Shown: one piece after another, positions 1 to 8,659 of the stretch
Position numbering within the stretch: position 1 is the stretch's first letter
How the letters are laid out: every line of letters begins with the position of its first letter
Notes under the pieces: model-generated
The model's database searches: none
Told to the model about the DNA's origin: nothing
What the model saw: only the letters and a program-made list of their open reading frames with translations
Position numbers and translations under genes: made by a program
Assembly (NCBI GenBank): GCA_947305035.1
Contig: CAMZCV010000003.1
Span: 1-17,162 of the forward strand
From: an uncultured Coriobacteriales bacterium
GTDB lineage: Bacteria; Actinomycetota; Coriobacteriia; Coriobacteriales; Atopobiaceae
Reading direction: 5' to 3'
DNA length: 17,162 nucleotides

Positions 1-954
1 GGGCTCGATGCCCGCCTCCTGCCCTGCGTAGATGAGCGTTGCGCCCTTGAGGAAGAAGATGAACGCCGTGAGGTTCTCGAGCGAAAGCCCGCGCCCGAGA
101 CGTGCGGCAATGCGGTCGGTGTCGTGGTTCTCGAGGTAGCGCAGCTTGTTGAACCCGCGCGGGTAGACGCACTCCTGGAAATCGACGAGGTCGAGGTAGT
201 GGGAGAGCGGTGCCTTGCCCGCGAGCCAGTTGTCGAAGACGGTCTGGATGTCGTAGGCGTACTCGATATCGAACGCCGCGAAGGTCTCGGTATCGGTGGC
301 GCTGTAGAGCCCGCGCCTGCGCATCTCGGCACCGAACTCGCGATGCACCGTCTCGGCGAGCCAAATGCATCCGGGGCGGACCTTCTCGACCTCTGCGCGC
401 GCACGCTCCCAGAACTCCACGGGCACGAAGCACGCCACATCGCAGCGGAAGCCGTCCACGTAGCGTGCCCAGAAGCAGAGCGACTCGATCTGGTAGTCCC
501 AGAGCGCGGGGTCGGCGAAGTAGTCGAGGTCGATGATGTCGGTCCAGTCGCCCACATGGTTTCCGGGGTTTCCGTCGGGCTTCCTGTAGAACCACTCGGG
601 GTGCGTCTCCCACAGCACCGAGTCGGGCGAGGTGTGGTTGTAGACCACGTCGATCAGGCACTTCATGCCCTGCTCGTGGATGGCGTCGACGAGCGCCTCG
701 AAGTCCTCGAGCGTGCCGTATTCGGGGTTGATGGCGCGGTAGTCCCGGTTTGCGTAGGGGCTGCCGAGCGAGCCCTTGCGGGCTTTCTCGCCAATAGGGT
801 GGATGGGCATGAGCCAGATGGCATCCGTGCCGAGCTCGCGGATGCGCGGGAGGTCGGGGATGAGCGCGCGGAACGTGCCCTCGGGCGTGTGATTGCGCAC
901 GAAGACCGAGTAGATGACGGCCTGCTGGAGGCTCTTGTTGATGACGTGCGGCAT
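1..954 (-). CDS. GH13 alpha-amylase-family glycosidase, 3' end cut by window edge
   Basis: Hydrolyses alpha-1,4-glucan links, most likely in imported maltodextrins. The N-terminus (MPHVINKSLQQAVIYSVFVR) has no signal peptide, so the enzyme should be cytoplasmic. 318 residues are visible; the C-terminal part lies beyond the left edge. All four classical GH13 regions are present: region I DVVYNH (residues 102-107), region II GFRCDVA with the nucleophile Asp172, region III WLAET with the acid/base Glu201, and region IV ENHDTDR with the transition-state Asp278. It should therefore be active. Start chosen at the ATG at 954-952, preceded on the minus strand by AGGAAGGAG (961-969). It is divergent from the LacI regulator gene and shares its control region, which ties it to the maltodextrin operon. 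Exact specificity (amylase, neopullulanase or maltodextrin glucosidase) cannot be told from the visible part. Confidence 0.93.
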   Translation of the reverse strand, partial: MPHVINKSLQQAVIYSVFVRNHTPEGTFRALIPDLPRIRELGTDAIWLMPIHPIGEKARKGSLGSPYANRDYRAINPEYGTLEDFEALVDAIHEQGMKCLIDVVYNHTSPDSVLWETHPEWFYRKPDGNPGNHVGDWTDIIDLDYFADPALWDYQIESLCFWARYVDGFRCDVACFVPVEFWERARAEVEKVRPGCIWLAETVHREFGAEMRRRGLYSATDTETFAAFDIEYAYDIQTVFDNWLAGKAPLSHYLDLVDFQECVYPRGFNKLRYLENHDTDRIAARLGRGLSLENLTAFIFFLKGATLIYAGQEAGIEP

Positions 955-1084
955 GGCTGCTCCTTCCTCGCTTCCCATCCCATTGTGACACAGCCCAAGC
1001 CGATGCCTGCAACCGATCGGCGGTCAGAATACGACCGTTTGCCGGACATGCGGAACCGTTCGCCGAGCAACGCGGATGCGGTTT

Positions 1085-1114
1085 TTGACAGCACGCGCGT
1101 GAACAGGGCATTAT
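1085..1114 (+). promoter_or_regulatory. Candidate sigma-70 promoter of the regulator/transport operon
   Basis: A perfect -35 box TTGACA lies at 1085-1090. Eighteen bases further is CATTAT (1109-1114), a 4/6 match to the -10 consensus. Transcription would begin near 1121, exactly where the GTTTCC operator-like array starts, so a bound LacI protein would block it. The -35 is convincing; the -10 assignment is approximate. Confidence 0.5.
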
Positions 1115-1120
1115 TCTTTC

Positions 1121-1183
1121 GGAACCGTTTCCAGTAGCGTTTCCAGTAACGTTTCCAGTAACGTTTCCGATCCAGCGGTTTCC
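1121..1183 (+). repeat. 12-bp tandem repeat array of LacI-operator-like half sites
   Basis: Three tandem 12-bp units, CGTTTCCAGTAG (1126-1137), CGTTTCCAGTAA (1138-1149) and CGTTTCCAGTAA (1150-1161), are followed by a partial unit beginning CGTTTCC (1162-1168) and a displaced GTTTCC (1178-1183). The first copy sits in a near-perfect CG-centred palindrome, GGAACCGTTTCC (1121-1132), the usual form of LacI-family operators. Each later junction (AGTAGCGTTTCC or AGTAACGTTTCC) is a weaker CG-centred dyad. The array covers the predicted transcription start and leader of the regulator gene, ending about 20 nt before its start codon. Autoregulation by the adjacent LacI protein is the likely role; this is inference. 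Confidence 0.6.
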
Positions 1184-1203
1184 AGGGGAACAAGAAGGAG
1201 TCC

Positions 1204-2235
1204 ATGGCGACCATCAAGGACATCGCAGCCTATTGCAATGTTGCCGTAAGCACCGTCTCGCGTGCACTCAATGATCATCCCGACGTGAGCGCCGAAACGC
1301 GTCGGAAGGTGCTCGACGCCGTCCATAGCCTCCACTACGTTCCCAACAACGCGGCGCGCGACCTCGTGCTTCCCCAGAGCGATTCCATCGGCCTCGTGGT
1401 GCGCGGTGCCGAGAACCCCTTCTTCACGCCCATCATCCGCGCAGTCGAGAAGGCGTGCGAGGACCGGGGCTACACGATGGTGCTCCACCAGATTCCCGCC
1501 GGTGGAGACGAGGTGGGGGAGGGTGCGCGCCTCGTCCAGTCCAAGCGCCTCCGCGGCCTCATCATGCTCGGCGGACGCTACGACTACACGAGCGACGATG
1601 TCTCGGCGATCGGGGTTCCGTTCGTGTGCTGCACCTACACCAACCATTTCGGCGACCTCGATGCAGGTTCGTTCTCGTCCGTCTCGATCGACGACAAGGC
1701 CGAGGCGTATCGCGCCGTCAAGCAGCTCATCGACAACGGCCACACCAAGATCGCGATTCTCCTTGACTCGAAGACCGACCGCTCCATCAGCGAGCGCCGT
1801 TTCTGCGGATACTGCGAAGCGCTCGCCGACGCCGGCATCTCCCTTGACGAGGGGCTTGCGTGCGAGACGGTCGAGTTCAACATGGGGGCCGCGTTCGCGT
1901 GCGTCGAGCGCTTCATCGCGGAGCGCCCCGACATCACGGCGATCTTCTCCGTGGCAGACACGATGGCGATCGCGGCGATGAAGGCCATCGCCAACGCCGG
2001 CCGCGCAATTCCCGACGACATCTCGATCATCTCCATCGACGGCATCGAGATGTCGCTCTACACCGTGCCCACGCTCACCACGCTCGTCCAGCCCAAGGCG
2101 CTCATCGGTGAGAAGGCAGTCGAGATCCTGGTTGATGTGCTGGACAACGGCGGAAAGACCCGCCACGTCCGGCTTGAGACAACCCTGAGGCCCGGGGGTA
2201 CCGTGGGCCGCGTACATTCCGTGGACTTGGCGTGA
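1204..2235 (+). CDS. LacI-family transcriptional regulator of the maltodextrin locus
   Basis: A 343-residue DNA-binding repressor or activator of full family length. Residues 4-23 form the LacI helix-turn-helix (IKDIAAYCNVAVSTVSRAL), followed by the hinge region with the YVPNNAA motif (about 45-51) that contacts the operator minor groove. From about residue 60 (SIGLVVRGAENPFF) a periplasmic-binding-protein-like sugar sensor domain runs to the C-terminus. Start ATG at 1204 has the Shine-Dalgarno AAGAAGGAG at 1192-1200. Only 31 nt separate it from the binding-protein gene, so it is probably the first gene of the operon it controls. The inducer is probably maltose or maltodextrin, inferred from malQ, the ABC genes and the divergent amylase; the sequence does not show it directly. 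Confidence 0.94.
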   Translation: MATIKDIAAYCNVAVSTVSRALNDHPDVSAETRRKVLDAVHSLHYVPNNAARDLVLPQSDSIGLVVRGAENPFFTPIIRAVEKACEDRGYTMVLHQIPAGGDEVGEGARLVQSKRLRGLIMLGGRYDYTSDDVSAIGVPFVCCTYTNHFGDLDAGSFSSVSIDDKAEAYRAVKQLIDNGHTKIAILLDSKTDRSISERRFCGYCEALADAGISLDEGLACETVEFNMGAAFACVERFIAERPDITAIFSVADTMAIAAMKAIANAGRAIPDDISIISIDGIEMSLYTVPTLTTLVQPKALIGEKAVEILVDVLDNGGKTRHVRLETTLRPGGTVGRVHSVDLA

Positions 2236-2266
2236 AGGACGCTGAGCAAAGACAGGAGGAGTAAGT

Positions 2267-3589
2267 ATGAGCACCAACCTTTCTCGTAGGGCCTTCCTCG
2301 GCACCACCGGCCTCATGGCCGCAAGCCTCGCCGCATGCGGCGGCGGCAACGGCGGCGGCGAGGGCGGCGACGAGGGCGGCGACGCCGCAGCGACCGGCAG
2401 CGTGTACTGGCTGAACTTCAAGCCCGAGCTGGATGAGACCGTCCAGTCTCTCGCCAAGAAGTACACCGAGACCACCGGCGTGCCCGTGAAGGCCGTCACC
2501 GCCGCTTCCGGCACCTATCAGCAGACCCTGCTCTCCGAGATGGATAAGTCCGAGGCCCCGACCCTCTTCGTCATCGGCAACGCCGCCGGTGTCCAGGAGT
2601 GGGGCGACTACGCGATGGACCTCAAGGGCACCGCTATCGAGTCCGAGCTGGCCACCGACGCCTACAACCTGTATGACGACAACGGCAAGCTCGTCTCCAT
2701 GGGCTACTGCTACGAGTGCTACGGCATCGTCGCCAACGCCGACCTCATCGCCAAGGCCGGCCACGACATCGCCGACATCAAGGACTTCGAGAGCCTGAAG
2801 GCCGTCGCCGAGGACATCCACGCCCGCGCTGCCGAGCTCGGCTTCGACGCCTTCGTCGCCACCGACATGGACGATAGCTCCAGCTGGCGCGTCACCGGCC
2901 ACCTCGCCAACCTCGTGTACTACTACGAGGAGCAGGATCAGGGCCAGTTCGACTCCACCACCTCCTCGATCTCCGACAAGTACCTCCCGAACTACAAGAA
3001 CATCTACGATCTGATGATCAACAACTCCTGCACCGAGCCCACCGCGCTCGCCACCGGCGGCCATGATCCCGCGAACCAGTTCTCCACGGGCCAGGCCTGC
3101 TTCTTCCTGACCGGCTCCTGGGACTACGCCGGCCTCTCCGAGGCTCAGCCCAGCGTCAAGATGCTCCCGTACTACTGCGGTGTCGCCGGTGAGGAGAAGG
3201 CCGGCCTCAACTGCGGTACCGAGAACTGCTGGGCCATCAACGCCAACGCCTCCGACGCCGACAAGCAGGCCACGATGGACTTCATGGTCTGGCTGGTCTC
3301 CGACCCCGAGGCCTCCGGCGCCCTCGTCGAGCAGCTCGGCATCCTGCCGTACAAGAACGCCGTTCCTTCCACGAACGGCTTCCTGAACGACGCCGCCGCC
3401 TACACCGACAACGGCTGCTACGTCATGGACTGGGCCACCAACTACCAGCCCAACGTCGACCAGTACCGTGCCGCCCTGGTCTCCGCGCTGAACGCCTACA
3501 ACGCCGACCAGTCCGACGCCAACTGGGCCGCCGTCAAGACCGCCTTCGTCGATGGCTGGGCAACCCAGTGGGCCGCTGCCAACGCATAA
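2267..3589 (+). CDS. ABC transporter sugar-binding lipoprotein (maltodextrin-type), Tat signal
   Basis: Extracytoplasmic solute-binding protein, 440 residues, the usual size for family 1 (MalE-like) sugar receptors. It delivers sugar to the permease pair encoded downstream. The N-terminus carries a twin-arginine motif SRRAFLG (residues 6-12), a hydrophobic stretch and the lipobox L21-A-A-C24, so it should be Tat-exported and lipid-anchored at Cys24. A flexible Gly/Asp/Glu-rich linker (about 25-45) follows. The mature part has the typical WLNFKPELDETVQSLAKKY opening and a C-terminal helical region. The start ATG at 2267 is preceded by AGGAGGAG near 2255. Codon use is very uniform (GCC, CTC, ACC), as expected for a highly expressed gene. 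Ligand identity as maltodextrin is inferred from the malQ and amylase neighbours. Confidence 0.93.
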   Translation: MSTNLSRRAFLGTTGLMAASLAACGGGNGGGEGGDEGGDAAATGSVYWLNFKPELDETVQSLAKKYTETTGVPVKAVTAASGTYQQTLLSEMDKSEAPTLFVIGNAAGVQEWGDYAMDLKGTAIESELATDAYNLYDDNGKLVSMGYCYECYGIVANADLIAKAGHDIADIKDFESLKAVAEDIHARAAELGFDAFVATDMDDSSSWRVTGHLANLVYYYEEQDQGQFDSTTSSISDKYLPNYKNIYDLMINNSCTEPTALATGGHDPANQFSTGQACFFLTGSWDYAGLSEAQPSVKMLPYYCGVAGEEKAGLNCGTENCWAINANASDADKQATMDFMVWLVSDPEASGALVEQLGILPYKNAVPSTNGFLNDAAAYTDNGCYVMDWATNYQPNVDQYRAALVSALNAYNADQSDANWAAVKTAFVDGWATQWAAANA

Positions 3590-3614
3590 GCTGGCATATC
3601 AGACCATCACGTTG

Positions 3615-3644
3615 ATGGGGCGGGCGGATCACCGTCCGCCCCAT
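3615..3644 (+). promoter_or_regulatory. Intercistronic stem-loop between binding-protein and permease genes
   Basis: Arms 3615-3627 and 3632-3644 pair over 13 bp with a single G-U wobble around the 4-nt loop ATCA. No U-run follows (CTCCTTAC), so it is not a full intrinsic terminator. Such a structure behind a binding-protein gene is known in other sugar ABC operons to protect the upstream message and lower permease expression; that role here is inferred. Confidence 0.75.
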
Positions 3645-3690
3645 CTCCTTACACACCCTCTTCAGTGCACGGAAAGGAGTTGAAACAAGC

Positions 3691-4581
3691 GTGGTATCCA
3701 GAAACTCCATCAGGACGACGACCCGCAAATGGTCGTGGCTGTTCATCGGCCCTGTCGTGGCAGCGTTCATCATCGGCTTCGTGTGGCCGTTCTTCCAGGG
3801 CATCTATCTGTCGTTCTGCAAGTTCAAGACCATCTCGAGCGCCGAGTTCATCGGTCTCGGGAACTACGGCAAGGCCCTCGCCGACGTGAGCTTCCAGCAT
3901 TCGTTCTGGTACACCGCCCTCACCGCCGTGGTGAGCCTCGTGCTCATCAACGTGCTGGCGTTCATGGTCGCCTACCTGCTCACGCAGAACCTCAAGGGCT
4001 CCAACATCTTCCGTACGGTGTTCTTCATGCCCAACCTCATCGGCGGCATCGTGCTCGGCTACATCTGGTCGATGATCTTCGACGGCATCCTCAGCGCCTA
4101 CAACACGTCGATCCTGCTCAACACCACCTACGGCTTCTGGGGCCTGATCATCCTCATGTGCTGGCAGCAGGTCGGCTATATGATGATCATCTACATCGCA
4201 GGCCTGCAGGCCGTCCCGGAGGACATGCTCGAAGCTGCGAAGATCGACGGCGCGAACAAGTGGCAGACCCTCTTCCAGGTCACCATCCCCAACGTCATGC
4301 CGTCCATCACCATCTGCATGTTCCTCTCGCTGACCAACGGCTTCAAGCTGTTCGACCAGAACCTCGCGCTCACGGGCGGCCTCCCCTACATCATCAACCC
4401 TGACGGCTCCACCGTGAACACCACCGAGATGCTGGCCCTCAACATCTACAACACCTTCTACACATCGGGCGCCGCCTCGCGTGGCGTGGCCCAGGCCAAG
4501 GCCGTGCTCTTCTTCATCCTGGTCGCCGGTCTCGGACTGGCCCAGCTCGCCTACACCCGCAAGAGGGAGGTGCAGCAGTAA
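3691..4581 (+). CDS. ABC sugar permease, MalF/UgpA type
   Basis: Membrane subunit of the sugar importer, 296 residues with about six membrane segments (first at about 15-37, last near 275-290). The EAA loop that docks onto the ATPase is present: EAAKIDGA from residue 181, with Gly187 conserved. It belongs to the BPD_transp_1 family and pairs with the next gene product. The start is a GTG at 3691, preceded by AAAGGAG (3673-3679) at a somewhat long spacing of 11 nt; no in-frame ATG lies nearby and the residues directly after the GTG are a normal basic N-terminus (VSRNSIRTTTRKW). Its TAA stop overlaps the next ATG by one base (TAATG), so translation of the two permeases is coupled. Confidence 0.93.
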   Translation: MVSRNSIRTTTRKWSWLFIGPVVAAFIIGFVWPFFQGIYLSFCKFKTISSAEFIGLGNYGKALADVSFQHSFWYTALTAVVSLVLINVLAFMVAYLLTQNLKGSNIFRTVFFMPNLIGGIVLGYIWSMIFDGILSAYNTSILLNTTYGFWGLIILMCWQQVGYMMIIYIAGLQAVPEDMLEAAKIDGANKWQTLFQVTIPNVMPSITICMFLSLTNGFKLFDQNLALTGGLPYIINPDGSTVNTTEMLALNIYNTFYTSGAASRGVAQAKAVLFFILVAGLGLAQLAYTRKREVQQ

Positions 4582-5444
4582 TGGCAACCAAGGAACAGAC
4601 CCTCGCGACCGAGCGCCGCACCAAGACCATCCTGTCCGTGGTGCTCGCCATCATCTGCGTCATCTACTGCCTGCCCGTCGTGGCCGTCGTCATCAACTCG
4701 TTCAAGGGCAACACCTTCGTCAAGACCGATACGTTCGCCCTTCCCAACGAGCAGAGCTTCGTCGGCTTCGACAACTTCATCAAGGGCATGACGTTCGGCA
4801 ACTACCCGTTCGCCAATTCCGTCCTGTACAGCGCGATCATCACCGTGCTTTCCACCGCCCTCATCCTGATCTTCTGCTCGATGGCGGCCTGGTACATCGC
4901 ACGCGTCGACTCCATCTTCTGCAAGATCGTCTACTTCCTGTGCGTCTTCTCGATGGTCGTGCCGTTCCAGATGGTCATGTTCACCCTCTCCAAGACGGCC
5001 GACACCCTGAAGCTCAACACCCCGTGGACCATCCCCATCGTCTACCTGGGCTTCGGAGCGGGCTTGGCGATCTTCATGTTCGTGGGCTTCGTCAAGTCGA
5101 TCCCGCTTGAGATCGAGGAAGCGGCCGCCATCGACGGTTGCGGTCCCGTCCGCACCTTCTTCGAGGTCGTGCTTCCCATGCTCAAGCCCACGCTCATCTC
5201 GGTGGGCATCCTCGAGATCATGTGGGTGTGGAACGACTACCTGCTGCCGGTGCTCGTGCTCGACATCAACAAGTACCGCACGATCCCCATCCACATCCAG
5301 TACCTCAAGGGCAGCTACGGCACGGTTGACCTGGGCGCGACGATGGCACTCATCCTGCTGTCGATCATTCCGGTCATCATCTTCTACCTCGCGTGCCAGA
5401 AGCACATCATCAAGGGCGTCGCTGCAGGCGCTGTGAAGGGCTAG
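4581..5444 (+). CDS. ABC sugar permease, MalG/UgpE type
   Basis: Second membrane subunit, 287 residues with about six transmembrane helices (first at about 17-39). The EAA motif reads EEAAAIDGCGP, with Glu180-Ala-Ala and Gly186, followed by the usual FFEVVLPMLKPTL. The late motif WVWNDYLLPVLVL is typical of MalG-type permeases. The start ATG shares one base with the stop of the upstream permease. The downstream malQ begins only 3 nt after this stop, so the transporter and the glucanotransferase are clearly co-expressed. Confidence 0.94.
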   Translation: MATKEQTLATERRTKTILSVVLAIICVIYCLPVVAVVINSFKGNTFVKTDTFALPNEQSFVGFDNFIKGMTFGNYPFANSVLYSAIITVLSTALILIFCSMAAWYIARVDSIFCKIVYFLCVFSMVVPFQMVMFTLSKTADTLKLNTPWTIPIVYLGFGAGLAIFMFVGFVKSIPLEIEEAAAIDGCGPVRTFFEVVLPMLKPTLISVGILEIMWVWNDYLLPVLVLDINKYRTIPIHIQYLKGSYGTVDLGATMALILLSIIPVIIFYLACQKHIIKGVAAGAVKG

Positions 5445-5447
5445 GTC

Positions 5448-6941
5448 ATGGACCGTTCTGCCGGAATAATCCTCCCCATCTACGCGCTGCCGTCCCCGTA
5501 CGGGATCGGCACGATGGGACAGGCCGCCCTCGACTTCGTGGATTTCCTCGCCGAGGCCGGGCAGGCCTGGTGGCAGGTGCTCCCGATCGGCCCCACGTCG
5601 TTCGGCGACTCTCCCTACCAGAGCCCGTCGACCTTCGCGGGCAACCCCAACTTCATCGACCTCGACATGCTGGTCGATGACGGGTTGCTGCTGCAGGACG
5701 AGGTGGACGCCGTGACGTGGTGCGACGACCCCGCGCGCGTCGACTACGAGCTTCTCTTCCGCGAGCGCCCGGCCATCCTGCGCAAGGCGTATCTGCGCGG
5801 TTGGAAGCGCGACGAGGAGAAGGTCGCCGCGTTCGCGGCGGACAACGCCGGCTGGCTGGATGACTATGCGCTGTTCATGGCCGTGAAGCGCCATTTCGGC
5901 ATGGGCTCGTGGACCGAGTGGCCCGATGAGGACATCCGCCTCCACAGGCCCCAGGCCGTCGCGGAATACCGCGAGAAGCTTGCAGACGAGGTGCGCTTCA
6001 ACGAGTACGTGCAGTATCTCTTCTACGCGCAGTGGGACGCGCTGCACGCCTATGCCCGCAAGAAGGGCGTCAAGCTGATGGGCGACCTGCCCATCTACGT
6101 GGCGCTCGACTCCGCGGACGTCTGGGCCAACCCCAGCGACTTCATGCTCGACAAGCGCAACATGCCCACCGAGGTCGCGGGCGTCCCGCCCGACGCCTTC
6201 ACCGCCGAAGGCCAGCTCTGGGGCAACCCCCTCTATGACTACCAGGCCATGGAGGCCGACGGCTTCGGTTGGTGGATCAGGCGCATCGCGGGTGCCGAGA
6301 AGCTCTACGACATGATCCGCATCGATCACTTCCGCGGATTCGAGAGCTTCTGGGCGGTTCCCGTGGACGAGAAGACCGCACGCAACGGGCGCTGGGTCAA
6401 GGGCCCCGGCATGAAGCTCGTGGGAACGCTGCTCAGGTGGTTCCCGCAGCTCAGCTTCATCGCCGAGGACCTGGGTTACGCCACGCCCGAGGTGGCGCAG
6501 CTCCTCGCCGACTCCGGCCTGCCCGGCATGAAGGTGCTCGAATTCGCCTTCGACTCGCGCGACACGTCCGGCAACTCCTATCAGCCCCACAACTACGGGC
6601 GCAACTGCGCCTGCTACGTGGGCACGCACGACAACGACACGATCGCGGGCTGGCTCGAGAGCGCCGATCCCGCGGATATCGACGTCGCCGTGAAGTACCT
6701 CGGCCTCAACAGGCGCGAGGGTTACGCATGGGGCTTCATCCGCGGCGGCATGGCGAGCGCGGCAGACCTGTTCGTGGCGCAGATGCAGGATTATCTCGAG
6801 CTGGGCGGAGACGCCCGGACCAATACCCCCGGCACGTCAGGAAACAACTGGCAGTGGCGCATGCTGCCCGGGCAGGCGACGCCTGCGCTGGCCAAGCGCA
6901 TCGCCACGATGACTAAGATGTATGGAAGGAGTGCTCGATAA
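5448..6941 (+). CDS. malQ: 4-alpha-glucanotransferase (amylomaltase), GH77
   Basis: Transfers alpha-1,4-glucan segments between maltodextrins and releases glucose; acts in the cytoplasm on imported oligosaccharides. 497 residues, normal for bacterial MalQ of the short type. Conserved motifs: GIGTMG near the N-terminus, DLPIYVALDSADVW in the middle, RIDHFRG with nucleophile Asp293, FIAEDLG with acid/base Glu340, and GTHDNDT with Asp395. These three positions coincide exactly with the numbering known for Thermus amylomaltase, so the protein is collinear with that enzyme. The ATG follows the permease stop by 3 nt with only a weak AAGGG upstream, pointing to coupled translation. Its placement between the permease and ATPase genes makes it an integral part of the transport operon. 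Confidence 0.96.
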   Translation: MDRSAGIILPIYALPSPYGIGTMGQAALDFVDFLAEAGQAWWQVLPIGPTSFGDSPYQSPSTFAGNPNFIDLDMLVDDGLLLQDEVDAVTWCDDPARVDYELLFRERPAILRKAYLRGWKRDEEKVAAFAADNAGWLDDYALFMAVKRHFGMGSWTEWPDEDIRLHRPQAVAEYREKLADEVRFNEYVQYLFYAQWDALHAYARKKGVKLMGDLPIYVALDSADVWANPSDFMLDKRNMPTEVAGVPPDAFTAEGQLWGNPLYDYQAMEADGFGWWIRRIAGAEKLYDMIRIDHFRGFESFWAVPVDEKTARNGRWVKGPGMKLVGTLLRWFPQLSFIAEDLGYATPEVAQLLADSGLPGMKVLEFAFDSRDTSGNSYQPHNYGRNCACYVGTHDNDTIAGWLESADPADIDVAVKYLGLNRREGYAWGFIRGGMASAADLFVAQMQDYLELGGDARTNTPGTSGNNWQWRMLPGQATPALAKRIATMTKMYGRSAR

Positions 6942-6943
6942 CT

Positions 6944-8131
<1,188 letters not shown>

Positions 8132-8144
8132 GCACGTTTCCAAC

Positions 8145-8207
8145 GAGAGACTGACTCCTGTCTCTCTTCCTTCCGGATGGGGCCGTACCTTCGGGTGCGG
8201 TCCCATC
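8145..8207 (+). terminator. Operon-end hairpin pair (possible terminator or mRNA stabiliser)
   Basis: Two hairpins follow the ATPase gene. The first pairs 8145-8151 (GAGAGAC) with 8160-8166 (GTCTCTC) and is followed by TTCCTTCC. The second pairs 8176-8189 with 8194-8207 over 14 bp with two G-U wobbles and a C(UUCG)G tetraloop, one of the most stable RNA loops known. Neither has a proper U-run, so termination may be weak or factor-dependent. Confidence 0.6.
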
Positions 8208-8212
8208 TGTCT

Positions 8213-8285
8213 GCGTGACGATTCTCCTCGTAGGACTTTTGTCATCGAAAAGCTGACAAAAGTCCTACGAGGAGAATCGTCACGC
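8213..8285. repeat. 32-bp perfect inverted repeat with 9-nt loop
   Basis: The arms 8213-8244 and 8254-8285 are exact reverse complements; the loop 8245-8253 is TCGAAAAGC. No base of the stem is mispaired. It contains no ORF of note and lies between the sugar operon's end hairpins and the next gene. It could be a strong bidirectional transcription stop, a source of double-stranded RNA, or a miniature mobile or REP-like element. The lack of any mismatch suggests recent origin or maintenance. Confidence 0.85.
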
Positions 8286-8400
8286 GAGGAGGACCGTCAT
8301 TCTTAATCTTTCCTTCATGTTCGACTCATGTGGGTTGGGTATACCTATAACCAGCGCAGGCGAGAGGCGCCTGCAGGGACTCCACGGAAAGGAGACCGCG

Positions 8401-8634
8401 ATGATCACGATGTTCGTTATCGGCATGCTCGCCCTTTCGATCGGCCTCCGCGCCGTCGGGTTCGCGATGCGCTGCCTCGGAGGCGCCATGCGCCTGTTCT
8501 TCAGCCTGTTCGGCATCCTGCTTATGCCGCTCTGCCTGCTCTGCTCGCTCGCTTGGGGCTTGGGCAGCATCGTCCTCCCCATCTTGGGAATCCTCTTCGT
8601 GCTGCAGCTGGTGTTTCCCGAGCAGGTTGCGTAG
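8401..8634 (+). CDS. Small membrane protein of unknown function (77 aa)
   Basis: Not recognised. The product is almost entirely hydrophobic, with two probable membrane segments (about residues 4-20 and 28-70, the latter possibly a hairpin) and a few positive charges between them (RCLGGAMR). The start ATG at 8401 is well placed behind AAAGGAG (8388-8394); a longer reading from 8317 is possible but lacks a ribosome-binding site. A leader hairpin (8356-8362 pairing with 8368-8374, GCAGGCG/CGCCTGC) lies just upstream, and an intrinsic terminator follows. It therefore looks like a single-gene transcription unit. Codon use fits the genome. Function cannot be inferred from the neighbours. Confidence 0.7.
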   Translation: MITMFVIGMLALSIGLRAVGFAMRCLGGAMRLFFSLFGILLMPLCLLCSLAWGLGSIVLPILGILFVLQLVFPEQVA

Positions 8635-8659
8635 CAAACCGCAAACAAGCCTCTGACTT

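Noticed and set aside
124..1137. Long rightward reading frame opposite the amylase gene
   Set aside because: It is the antisense of a gene with all four GH13 catalytic regions; its product is low-complexity Val/Glu/Arg-rich, typical of the reverse strand of high-GC genes.
1111..1185. CRISPR-like array suspected from the 12-bp repeats
   Set aside because: The repeats are contiguous with no spacers and far too short; no cas genes are present.
4551..6629. 692-residue leftward frame across permease and malQ
   Set aside because: Shadow frame with His/Asp/Glu/Val-rich composition and no motif; both genes on the other strand are certain.
8134..8142. ACGTTTCCA after the ATPase gene as another LacI operator
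   Set aside because: Only a half site without a matching partner, located at the operon end; probably chance.
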